From: Sialis fuliginosa
Taxonomy: Eukaryota; Arthropoda; Insecta; Megaloptera; Sialidae
DNA: 64,000 bases
Assembly: GCA_961205875.1 (NCBI GenBank)
Contig: OY540813.1
Span: 14,789,001 to 14,853,000, forward strand
Direction of reading: 5' to 3'
Shown here: positions 47,702-63,300 of the stretch, in pieces
How positions within the stretch are numbered: position 1 is the stretch's first letter
How the letters are laid out: every line of letters starts with the position of its first letter
Program-made: the position numbers and the translations under genes
Notes under the pieces: model-generated
Databases searched by the model: none
What the model was told of the DNA's origin: nothing
The model's input: the letters and a program-made list of their open reading frames with translations, nothing else

Positions 47702-50700
47702 AATAGTTTATTATTTACTAATACATTTTATATAACATTATTAATACCATGAAACAATTAATATTATTTTCACGGCATAAAAATTGCTTACATAAATTTA
47801 TAACATATTTATTATACACATTATTTTATACATGATACAAAATAAAGAAAAATATTTAACAGAATAATTGGTTTTATTTTAAAGCACTGTTTTAAAGGCA
47901 CAGTATTTTTTTTATAAATTTAAAAAAAACTGTAAAATGTCATATTGGAACTAACAGTTGGGTAAAAACTATTGATCTGGACTCTATCAATAATTTTAAT
48001 AAAGGCACAATAAGTAATTGTTTATAGATGATTTTATAACATTCAAATATTTTTTTGTTATTTCTTAAAAACTTCATAATAATAAATGGCAAAGAATATT
48101 TTTTTCAACTATATTTACTTATATTCTGTTGAGTATTCTTTTAATTAAATATCTAACCACAGAAAGTAAAAAATAAATTTGTTCTGTAATATCTTACTTT
48201 ATACTGTGAATATTAAAACAAACAAGAACTATGGATAATAGATATAGATGTGATTTCTAATATAAAATTTTCTTTGGCTGTATGATTTACTGCAATATAA
48301 AATGTAAGAAACTATGAGCAATTGTAATGAGGTTGCTAAATTATTGTAATTCTAAAGAGTAAATTATGTTACACAATTAAATATTACACTTTAATAGTAA
48401 ATATTTATAACTAACCGGTAATATTTTAACTCTTCTTGGTTTCTAATAAACAAATAAGAATACAACCTTCAATTTCAGAGACATCAATTATTAAAAAAAA
48501 AAATTAATTCCACTGTGACTACTAGCTACTTCATCTTACTGATACTGAAATTGTTAATGAGATAACAATTCTTACTTACAGAAGTGTAGTAATGAAAGGG
48601 AGTTGGGGACAATCCTGCCCCCCTCTCTCCCGAAATATTCAGTGTTCTAAAAAATGTATGTTTTAAGAAAACATCAGTTCAAAATACCTTCCGAAAAATC
48701 TGTTATTGAACTAATCACTGATTTTACAAAACATACCGTTGACTATAATAAATTGAAATGTGAGTCCCCCGAAAATTTTTCTTACTATGCCACTGTATAC
48801 ACAAATAAAAATATTGAGCATTGTTGAACTAACAGAAAATAATTTAAAAAAGAAGAGAATCAGGAAGAGTTAAATTTTATAAGAATACATATATACAAAC
48901 TGCAGGAAAATAGCTACCTGTTAATTATATTAAAACTGTATTTATATTTCATGTAATTTAAAATCTAAAAATTATAAGTTCAATACATTCTTAGCGAACT
49001 AATTGAAAATATAAAAACTGTTTTTTATTTTTGTACTTATTGATCTAAAAATAGAACTGAACGATATGAAACTACAATACATAAAATAGTATAGTAAATA
49101 TTAAAGCTACATAGCTTAAATAAAAGCATTCGATATATACAATACATCGACATAAACAATAAGTACATTAAAATAACTGCCAATGATCAAGGCACGTAAT
49201 TTGCTACAATGGCCAAAACAAGGACGGTTATAATACTGTGTTTATCTTATTTATTATATATTTATATATACATGATAAAAACTTTTTATAGTCAAAATTA
49301 AGTAATAGGTACATAAGCTGGAATGAATAAAACTTAACAAACATACAATAATATTAAAAATAATACAATTTGGTGTATTACAATATATACATCACGATTC
49401 AATAAGGCATTTATGTTTATATAATAGAATCACATTTAAGTGTTTTCCATAGATTATGTGAGTGATATTTTATATATAATAAAATTTGTATTTCAATTTA
49501 TGTATAGAGAGCCGATTATTATCTAAGACACAATTATTGCAGAACTTTATAAAATTCATATTTTTTAGCATAGTACCTATACAAACAATAAATTATTTTA
49601 TGTACTATCTGTATTTTTCAATTACACAAAACCTTAAATTACAACAAATTATCGGCACCCTGTTGTATTATTGAAATACTAGTTAAATCACGAAATATTA
49701 CTGCTAATACTAATCACAATTACTAATTTAGTTTTACATATAAAAACAAATTTACAAAAGAAAATTGCATAATATTATTAATATTTTTGATAAATTATTT
49801 TTTAAATGGATTTCTATCTTCTAAGAACCGGGCAAATTTATCGAAAATGGATTAACTTAGACAACCGAAACAATAACCATTTTTCATGATTTTTTACACT
49901 GCTTTGATGATGTATATAAATAGTTTTTTTGTCATTTATTGCACTAGTATTTTTAACACATCATTGAAAATATGATTTTATACTGAACTCGATTGTTAAA
50001 ATAGTTATTGAAGATATTTTTATATCCAATTCTTCAGATTAAAATTATTATTATTGCTCCATCATCAAAAGAAGGGCAAACAAGGTGGCAAATATATTTC
50101 TGGTAGTGTCGGAAGTCGGATTAAAATGACGTATAGCAATTTTTCATAGGATAAAAAAAAGAAAGTCACCAAATAAAAAAAAAATCATACAGTTGAGTTA
50201 ATAGACCAGTTTGCCGGACAGATCAATATAAATTTAATACACTTAAATTGAAGCGTCTTGACCTTTAAATTTCTAATAAAAAAAGTATTGTCAGAGAGAC
50301 AGCAAAAAGGTACACAAACCAATATAAATTTAGCACATTTATAATCATATTTTTTCAATTTCTAGCAAAAAAATTATCAGTTTGTATTTAAAATTATATT
50401 TTTTTAGTCAGATCTAAACAACAACAATTTTTTACCTGACCAAAAAAAGAAACAAATGTACGAAATATTAATTTTTTTTGACCGACATTTTTCTAAAAAT
50501 ATGTTTTTGGTATTATAGAGGTCTGGAAACATAAAAATTCAAAAATATTAAGCAAGTTAACTTTTTGACCAAAACCGATACTTTTCTTAACACTGATGTG
50601 GAAAAGTAAAAAACATAAAAAATGGTTTTTATTTCAGCTCTATAAGTTAAGCTGTTTTGTGAAAATTATCTGGTTCTTTGAAGATAGAACATCCTGTATA

Positions 50701-51124
50701 ATAAAAAATTATCGTTTCATTTTAAAAACTTTGTATAGCTGCCTTTATAAGTGCTTTAAATTAAATTTAAAAAAATACAGTTATATTATATTGTATTGTT
50801 AAAATAAAACTTAAAAAACAAAATCAAATATTTAAAACTAGTTTTATTTTTTAAATATATAGCACCAATGCCATTAAGATATATTTTTTATTTAATCAAA
50901 TGTAGTTAGGTAATTAGCAAACATATTTTTATTTACAAATATAAAAGAATTTAAAATAATTTATAAAATATTTAATTTAATTAATAAAAAGTTCTCGTTA
51001 TTAGAACTATTCACATATTAAATAATTTACTGATTATTCACAAATTCTGTTTTAAATAAAATAAAACAATTTTCAATATTGTTTAAAGCACTTTATAAAA
51101 AACAGTTTAAGTATTAATAAAAAA
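47702..51124. other. Spacer between convergent Arp10 and mbt
   Basis: About 3.4 kb of very A+T-rich sequence. It includes an Arp10 polyadenylation-type aataaa cluster near 47.85 kb and, on the other side, the likely mbt 3' untranslated region. No gene or well-bounded transposon was recognised. Confidence 0.55.
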
Positions 51125-54601
<3,477 letters not shown>

Positions 54602-56386
54602 TTTACTGTAAAAAGTAGGTTACTTAATATTTTATAGTTACTAGTTAGCAAATATTATAGCATAGTTATTTACTATTTCTAGTTATTTTTTAACATTTAA
54701 GATATAATTAAAACTTTTCATATTTACTGTAATTAAATGACAGGTAGAATTGGAATGTATACAAAACGATCGCCGTCACCACCCATATTTAAATTAAACT
54801 TTCTATGTTACCTGTACATTTAAAAATTTGTTCAAAAATAAACTGAAGCAAAAATTATCAATTATACTTACTTATTCTAACTTAATTATTAAATGGAATG
54901 TTATTTTCGCACTGTGATAACGGTATTTACAAGAAAACGTAGGAATTCTTACTTACAAACATGTTTATTTAGTAATGTGCTGCCATCTAACAACATTTTA
55001 GTAATCGTAAAAGGAATTTTACATGGAGGGAAAAACAAATTCAGTGAATATCATTGATATTTTAAAAATACATAAATTTCTATTTAAACAAATATTTTAA
55101 CATCATTTATATTTATTTTAATTAAGATTAGTAGGTATTAGAATTATTTAATATTTATTATTAACATCATGAAGCCTATTATTATTAATATGTAATCAGA
55201 GCTGTACTTAGACATATTAAGGCCCGAGGCACAAAATTAGGTAGAAGCCTTCCCTCAAATTATTTTTAAGTCATTTTATTTCTTATAGAATAGAGTAAAA
55301 TCATTAAAAAACATATTCTTCAAAAATGATTTAAATTCATAAAGATTATGCTTTAAATCCAAATTTTGCAATAATTTTATGAAAAAGTGATGAATTACTT
55401 CAAAATTAAATGTTTTGCCTTTTATAGAGTAATTTAAAATCATTCCTATCAAAATATAAATCAGAGACCAAAACTGATATTTAGAACTTATTTTGGTAAA
55501 TAAAGGTATAGATACGATAATATGATCTATACGCATTTGTTCATAATTACAACCGCTGTTGTTTGTGTATTTGAAGTGGTGAGCTTTTGAGTATAAGCCA
55601 AGCTTATTATTTTGGTTATTAATTTGACCACTGTTGGCGGGCCACCCAAGAAAAGGAATTTGCTGTTGAACATTTTTCTTAAAATAACCCCTGATGGCTA
55701 AACTGATGCTGTGGACATTGGTGCTTAACAGTTGTTATAATTGCAAGCAAGTTTGAAATTATATTTTAATTAAAAATAATTTGAGTTTTAGTCATAATGA
55801 CACAAAAAAATTTTTATTTACATATAAACAAAGAATTACAATAGTTTCTGTATATACATAAATATTGTTTATATTATACAAAACAATTAAAAAAAGATCA
55901 GATGTCCATATACTCAGATTGGTAAGAATTAGTATAAATATATTGTTCCCTACAAGGCAGAGTATCGTGAGTGCTACGTAACTTAATGGCACTTACGGAA
56001 CTGTTTTTTTAGCAGACGATAAGTTTCCAGTGTTGATTATGATTATGATCAAAAACACATCAAATTTAATAAAAATATTGATATACTATGTTCAAATACA
56101 CACTTCAATAAACTTATTTCCGCAAATGAAAAACTGTTAACAAAATTATTTCCATTAGTCACAAATTAAATGGACTAATATTCATGAAAATAATTCTATA
56201 ATTAAGAATGTTAATTACAATTCATAAATTATCGTTATATAGAATTAAAATAAAATGAAGAACGTGTCAATTTTGTTCACCAACTTGCTACGAGTGTGGA
56301 CACCCAGTTTTAAATTTTGAAATAAAATGCAATTTGAAAATTGATAGACCTAAATGCTTTAATAATTCTAATCAATTAACTAGACA
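54602..56386. other. Spacer upstream of mbt and downstream of TIM44
   Basis: A+T-rich sequence with the mbt promoter or 5' untranslated exon somewhere above 54.6 kb and the TIM44 3' flank below 56.39 kb. A somewhat distinct patch at 55.20-55.75 kb (aaggcccgaggcac, gttggcgggccacc) may be a transposon remnant. No gene was recognised. Confidence 0.5.
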
Positions 56387-57871
56387 TTAAACAAATTGCT
56401 CATTGCTTTGCGCAGACAGATCTAATAGTTTCCAAGCTGCTTTGGGGTTTAATTCATTTGTATCTCGACATAAAACCCAAACATAATTAACTCTCATAAC
56501 TTTATCAGGATCTCCCTCAACAACTCTGTTGTCCTTATCTCTAACACACATAATTTGTTGGGATTGGAAAGTAATAATCAGAACTGGTCCTTGCTCCATT
56601 ACTTTCCCCATGGCTAAATCAACATTATCAATATCTAATATCTTGGAATCAAATTTATATCCTTGCTGTTGTGCTTGTTTTAAAGGAACAGAGAAAACAT
56701 TATACGGACCATCATGACACCACGATTTCAGAACTTCCAATTCACCTCTTACCATTGCTTCTAAGATATTAGGTATTATGTCATTTTCACATTCTCGTAA
56801 AAATTTTTTTTGTTCAAAACTAGGATCAAGTTTACATATTTCGGTTAGTGTTTCTGAAAGTTCAGTTTTTTGAAACAGTCCACCCATTATGTCTGAAACT
56901 TTATTCGTTAATAATCGGGACGCTCTTATAACCGGATTTTCACTTTCTTCATATTTAATTTTCCAATCAAGAACTTTATTTACATATGGATTATTATCTT
57001 TAAAGTTTTGCCATGACTGATAAAACTTTGAGTCTTTATGTAGTTCTACACCTGTAGCATCAGTATTAGGTTCATACACTTTATCATCAGTTGCAAATTC
57101 TATTTCTTTTCTTTTACGTAATTTAACAGGACTTTGATAAACTCGACCTTGAATTCCTTGCACGTTGATTTCCTTTTTTACTGCTTTTGTAGCTTCCGAT
57201 ATACTTTGAAAAGCACCAGATTTCCCTATTTGTTCTCCAGTTTCTGAAACCGTTTTTCCTATATCTTCTGTAATTTTTCCAGCTTTTTTTAGAATATCGG
57301 TTTGTTTAGCTTCTTCAATAACTTCTCCGACTTTGTCCTTTAAGGCACCAAATTTACCTTTTAAAAGTTCACTACTTTTGCTGGCTTCAGATTCAACAGT
57401 TTGAAATTTTTGTCGAGCTGCCTGTAGAGCTTCACTTTGTTCTAATTTATCAGCCTCTTCTCTGAATTTTTTTAAAGATTGTTTGAGCTCTTTGTTTTTC
57501 GTTATTTCATCTCTCATATTAGTTATAATCCGGTTTAGGAATGATTGTTTTTTTGTAGCTTGTTTGCAATATAATCGAACCTAAAATTGGAAGAAAATGA
57601 TGAAATTATGAACAAAAAAATCTTATTATAGTTATTCTTTTTACCTTGTCACATTCTGAATTTATAATATTTGTTTGCAGCTTCGGTAGGCTTTTCTGAT
57701 AAGCTGACCAAAGTGGCCGAAGTAAATATCTATTTTGATACTGTAAAATAAAATATACATTTTCAGAACACAAATCATTTAATTAATGAAAAATAAAAAA
57801 TGATTCTGACAAAAATAAAATATGCACCTAAATTTATATTTTATTTAAAAATGTTAAATTATAATTACCAT
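56387..57871 (-). CDS. Tim44: TIM44, mitochondrial import motor subunit
   Basis: TIM44 sits on the matrix side of the inner membrane and anchors mitochondrial Hsp70 to the TIM23 translocase. Minus-strand exons: 57871-57869 (ATG alone), 57740-57645 and 57580-56387, in phase, 430 residues, the normal size. The first 30 residues (YQNRYLLRPLWSAYQKSLPK) are basic and amphipathic, as expected for a matrix-targeting presequence. A charged helical N-terminal half (FREEADKLEQSEALQAARQK) is followed by the conserved C-terminal Tim44 domain (CKLDPSFEQKKFLRECENDI, VLKSWCHDGPYNVFS, RVNYVWVLCRD, ending AAWKLLDLS). Starting at the internal Met at 57517 would remove the presequence and is unlikely. Head to head with TMEM218. 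Confidence 0.95.
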
Positions 57872-58615
57872 TTTATTTTTAAACAGTATCACAGAAATTG
57901 AAAAACGCTAAGGTTATGTCACACAACATGTTCGCCAATTTTCACTACAATCAAATACATAATCAAATCATTTCTAAATGTATTCTCTGAAAAATTCAGA
58001 AGTTATAAATATTAAAACTTTATAAATTAATTAATTAAAACATAAAAGTGTGATTTTATTTCATGTAACTCTGAGAATAATAATAAAAATAAATTTTGTT
58101 TCTAATTTCAAAACATTTTTATATTCACTAGTACAGTTGTGTTTTTTAGACGGATTATTAGTGGTTGTTGCATAAAAGATTATTTTAAAATTATCGAAAC
58201 TTAGAATAAATCAACTAATGGAAACAATAGAATTTTCACAAACAAAATTTTTAGTTTTTATTTGACATCATGAAATAGTATATTTACATATTTTGGAATT
58301 TTGAATTTTGTAACACTTCAACAATCGTGTAAATTCAAATGAACGGAAGGCGTGATGCAATAGTATCAAAGGTTGGTAAAAATAGTTGCATAAATAATGA
58401 TAAATAGTCAAAATAGGTGATATCTATTTTATATATAAATATATAAACTAACTTAAATGCATTTGACATTTAGGTGATTAGAGGGTAAATGCTTCTTTAA
58501 TAAAATATACATTCAACATTATTTTTACTATTTTGTACTGTCATTTAAAAAAATAATGGTACATAACCATACTTTGGGTAATTTAATGTTCTAATAAAAT
58601 TTATTTTCAGGTGTT

Positions 58616-59884
58616 ATGAGTGTTTACGTGATTGGAGTAGGTGTAGGCCTATTTTCTTTAATAAGTTTGTGGGCTTTTGCAATTATTTTATTTATAATAT
58701 CGGTGCGAACACAGAAGTATATTGGCCATATAGTCATCATATTTAATTTAATCATAACAGTCGTATTATTATCATTGAAGCGTGATTCTGGTGAGAAGGA
58801 AGAAGAGATAGAAAAGGTATATATAGATTTTTTTTTATAAATTAAAGTAATGATTTTTGAAAATTATGATATAGATAACCTACATTTTTAGTCATTTAGA
58901 AACCAACAGTCGAGAAAATTGATTTATTATTAATAAATTTGGTAAATACGGAGAAAAGGGTAAACCGACGTCACAACTATCAAAAATCACGGGTTGATGT
59001 GTTAGAATAGAGTAGAATGTGCTGTAACATGTAGGAATTTTTATTAGACAGAATTATTTAAATGCAGTTTGTTGCGGTGGAGATTGAATCCCCATTTTTA
59101 TACTATATTAACCCCTTTTCGCCCCAATAGATTGCCCTAACCAAGGACAGTTAACATGTATATTATTAGTGTTTTTGACAGTTGTGACGTCGGTCCACCC
59201 ATGTTCTGGATCTGTTAAATAACTAATATTTTGATTGCTTTTCTACCTTTTTTTATAAAGCATTTTATTTTATTAACAAAAGATAATGATTTAGTTTTTT
59301 AATGTTGATGGTAATACACATATCTTTACATTAGAAAACAGATTAATATATACATATGTATATTTTATTAAACAAATAGTAAAATAAAACAATTAGTTAC
59401 TTCTTCATTTTTCTCCCGCAAGTATTAACTATGAACATCGACTATAAATGTATATACACACCAATATTAATATAACTTGGTTGGGACAATCTCTGCAGGT
59501 CTAATCACCTATGGCGAAGTTGTGGTTATTTTAGTCTAAAACTGGGACTCAATCTTCTTCGCAACAAACTGTTTTTAAATAAGCACTATACATTTATGAT
59601 GTGTGTACGTTTATAGTCTATGTTCATTTGCAAGAGGATAAAGAAGTACCCAGCCATACTATATTCAGTGAAGGGTTATCTATATTTCAAAATGTTCAAT
59701 ATAAAATAGAATACAAATACATATGATTTATATTCATTGTATATTGCAGGTTTACGATCACTTATTTATTTGGCGAACATTACTATTAATATTTCTTGGA
59801 GTAACAGCAACACTGACATCGCTATTTATACTTGTTCAGTGCTGTATTGAACCAGTAGTTCCAAAACGTATACAGAATTGGTAG
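58616..59884 (+). CDS. TMEM218: TMEM218-like ciliary transition-zone membrane protein
   Basis: In vertebrates TMEM218 is a small multi-pass protein of the ciliary transition zone, and its mutation gives Joubert-type ciliopathy. Exons 58616-58816 and 59750-59884 join in phase 0 to 111 residues (human 115). Three hydrophobic spans are visible: residues about 5-29, about 38-55 and about 78-97. Family-like features are the GVGVGLFSLISLW start, the acidic stretch EKEEEIEKVYDHLFIWR before the last span, and CIEPVVPKRIQNW at the end. An acceptor (ttattttcag) five bases before the ATG implies a 5' untranslated exon upstream. The intron holds two MITEs. The stop lies 42 bases before the thioredoxin start. 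In an insect it would serve sensory or sperm cilia (inference). Confidence 0.85.
58972..59200. mobile_element. TIR MITE, CGACGTCACAACT family, in TMEM218 intron
   Basis: Left end cgacgtcacaactatcaaaa and right end tttttgacagttgtgacgtcg are inverted copies. The interior is related, inverted, to the fragment at 44560-44770. No coding capacity. Confidence 0.75.
59405..59644. mobile_element. TIR MITE, GAACATAGACTATAA family, copy 2
   Basis: Ends carry gaacat-gactataaa in inverted orientation, with ctcccgcaag / ttgcaagagga outside. The interior matches 33811-34045 (caccaatattaatataact, caacaaactgtttttaaat). Exact ends are approximate. It is close to the TMEM218 second-exon acceptor at 59749. Confidence 0.7.
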
Positions 59885-59926
59885 TTGTAATAACGGAATG
59901 GTCTGGTCACTCGTTTCATAAATAAT

Positions 59927-60355
59927 ATGGCGACGTTTAGAATAATTGCGAGAAAAGTGATGTTTCTTGTAACATCTAGGCCTAATTTTTGTATTATCCA
60001 AAGTTTTTCTAATACAATACCAAAAAATAAATCATTTACTGTCACAAATCATGATGAATTTTTACAAAAAGTTATGCGTAGTGAAAAACCAGTTATAGTG
60101 AATTTTCATGCAGAATGGTGTGAACCTTGTAAAATTTTAACACCAAAAATGAAAGAGTTGATAGACCCTATGAATGATATCGATTTAGCTGTAGTTGATG
60201 TAGAGACAAATGCAGAATTAGTTCATACATTTGAAGTGAAGGCTGTACCTGCTGTTATTGCTGTCAGAGATGGTTTAGTTGTAGACAAATTTATAGGACT
60301 TGTTGATGCTACCATGATTGAAAATGTAATTAAAAAGCTATCGGCAAAAGAATGA
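59927..60355 (+). CDS. Trx2: Mitochondrial thioredoxin (thioredoxin-2 type), intronless
   Basis: Small disulfide reductase of the mitochondrial matrix that supports peroxiredoxin 3. A single open frame of 142 residues. Residues 1-33 (MATFRIIARKVMFLVTSRPN...) are basic and hydrophobic with no acidic residue, which fits a targeting presequence. The thioredoxin fold follows: VIVNFHAEWCEPCKILTPKM with the active-site CxxC at about residues 63-66, VVDVETNAELVHTFEVKAVP with the conserved cis-Pro, and the final helix. The active site reads WCEPC rather than the usual WCGPC. No intron is seen, unlike all other genes here. It begins 42 bases after the TMEM218 stop on the same strand, so its promoter must lie in TMEM218 sequence, or the two share a transcript. 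Confidence 0.93.
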   Translation: MATFRIIARKVMFLVTSRPNFCIIQSFSNTIPKNKSFTVTNHDEFLQKVMRSEKPVIVNFHAEWCEPCKILTPKMKELIDPMNDIDLAVVDVETNAELVHTFEVKAVPAVIAVRDGLVVDKFIGLVDATMIENVIKKLSAKE

Positions 60356-63300
60356 CATAGATAAATATGTACATAGAAATAGTAATTAAAATCATTTTAT
60401 AATTTTAAAGTTGGATTTAACATCACTAGGTTTCTTTGTATTGCATTATTTACTTTAATTGTAATAGTACAGTTTGTGCATGGTTTATTTTGTATTGTAA
60501 ATACAACACTATTTTATAGAATTTTTATATATTGTTTTATTTATTAAATTAAACCAAACAAATATTGATAAATTTTGTATTAGCTTAGTGATATTTTAAT
60601 ATATCTAACACAAGTCTGAAAATGATTTTTTATTTAAAAAATTTCTTGAATTTATAAAAGAATTTATTTTGAGTAATAAAGATTTGAATTGTATTTTATT
60701 ATTTATAAATTATTAAAACATAAAATTATTGTTAAAATGTTTTTTATAAATATATTTGTATCATTATATACAATGACAAACCAGTCATAATAAATATAAT
60801 AAAAAATTGTATATTTATTTTTATTTATCTTTCTGTCTCTCTGTATATCACAGCCCTACCATTCTCTCATTTATATACCTATTAAGATGAAATTTGGTAT
60901 ACAGATGTAGATTGATGACCCAATAACAGAAATGATACTCCCCTCATAAACTGAGAAGCATACTCAAAAAAAAAAATTTCACTTACCCAATTGAGTCGAG
61001 GTCTCCTAAAATGTAACAAAAAATGTCTTAGGACCTTTTGATTTTAACCCTTCAGTCACGATACATATTTGCTTTCAAAGACATTAACTAATTTCTAAAC
61101 TATCGATATAAAAACTGAAAAAAATCCAAAATGTAGTTTTTAATTTGTACTTTCAATAAAAAAATATAACAAACACTAGACATTTTCTAGACTCCCTCCC
61201 ATAGATTGAAAAGTACTCAAAAATTTTTATAAATTGTCACACGAACATTTTTATAGAGATTACAACATCCTTTGTCAACATGAAATAGCTCTTGATACGT
61301 TTTATCAAGTAGAGAATGTCTACGGAACCCTATCATGCACGTACTCAACGTACTTGACTGTTTTATTTATATTGAATTTGAAACAATTTTTTTTTTTGTT
61401 AAAATCATTCATTTAGCAGGATTAAGAGTAATAATGATATGATCCTGAAAAATTATATTGTTAGCTGAAAATGGGATAATTCCAAAATATTGAAATAAAA
61501 AGAAAATTAAATCAACATGTATTATAATTTAATATTAATTTTTATACAAGGACTATAATTTAATATTAATAATAATATATACTTTGGATTTATAATTACA
61601 AATATACAATTTATTTCTATAGATTTCATCATATTGTTATATTGAAAACTTGTTTTATTAACATTATTATGAATTTATTAATATATTTTTTAACAAATAG
61701 TGAATGTTACTTTAGTTTTATATAAAATCAGCAGTGATATTAGATTTAAAAATACATAATATGTACATACATATAAACAGTCTGTTGTAGCATTAATCTA
61801 GGTATATCACACACACTTAAATTTGACTATATAACATAATATACATATTTAATTAAATAATCTAACTATAAATTTTAAAACAAATTAAAAAGTAACATTT
61901 ACTATAGGGTATGTATTTTGTATGCAAAGTAAAGGGGTATATAACAATGCAATGATATTACTTTTATTATATCTACATTTATTATTTTTGTTTAATAGTG
62001 AAAGCCAAGTAACATTAAAATTTATTTATAATTTATGATCGATGTGTCCCAGCTTTGATGGACCAAATAATTTTTTTTTGAATGACAATACCTTCCATAT
62101 AAACTTGTTACTGAAATGAATATCATCTACCTTTGTCATAAAGGTACATACATGAAACCCATTCACTTTGAATATGAAATACCATACACTATACTAAATT
62201 TTTGCCCCTCTCCCCTAAAAAATCCTTTTTTATTATAACTTCTTCCATGACTTCCATAATGTACATTGTTTATAATAAATAATATAAATAAAAATCATGT
62301 ATTTTTTTAACCACTTGACAATTTTCTAGGCATGTATAAATATGAAATTTTATTTCAATTTATATGTAACTTGTGCATAACACTTAAAATTATATTTTTA
62401 AAACAATACGGAAAAAATATATATCAAATAATAACTGGCAAGTGATTAATTTTATTTAAATAATATAAAAAAAGTAAAAATAACTAAACAAGCATAAATA
62501 TTAAATTAGAAAATATATTATAAATTCTAATAACACTGCTACAGCATATTTACGAAGCCTTCAACAAAAAATGTTAAGTAACAAAATATGTACTTTGTAT
62601 AATACAAAGGTATCAACTAAAAATTACAGTAACAAATTTCATATTAATTTATTTCAAGTAATACATGTGACTAGTGTGCACTGCGATTGATTTACGAAGC
62701 CAATAATTGTTTAGCAATAAACTGTAATTGCCCAAGTAAATGAACTATAGTGTATGTCAGTGAACTATAAATATAATAATAAATTCGTTATTGTAATGTT
62801 TAATAATGTTTATGTGTATATAAATACAATAATTAAGAACAAATGAGCAAAATAGCAACTCATGTACACAACATTATGTCTATAATATATAAAGGACTTA
62901 TAAAATCAGTCTAACAAATTTCAAGGCAACTGGTGAGAACGATGTGCAATTCGATAAATAATTTGTCTGATAATTTTGTGTATTTTAAATTATTTTTTAA
63001 ATAGATCCATTGCTAAGAGCTAAGTATCTTTTAAAAATATATAATATACATATTATAATTATGATAATTCAAAATTCAGTTAATATAGTAAGTAATTATA
63101 ATCTGTCTAAATAAACATTTATTAAATTATTTTAAATATTACTAAATAATAACAAAGTACTTTAAAAAAATATTATCTACATAAAATAGATAACACATAA
63201 TATGATAGGCAAATTTGTCCTTTTTATTGCCATCAATTGGATTTAGTTATTTTTGTAGATTGTTTTAAATCCATTATGAATACATAATGTCAATAAAGCT

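Noticed and set aside
57515-57517. Internal Met at 57517 as TIM44 start
   Set aside because: The frame continues upstream through two more exons to an ATG that supplies a typical mitochondrial presequence.
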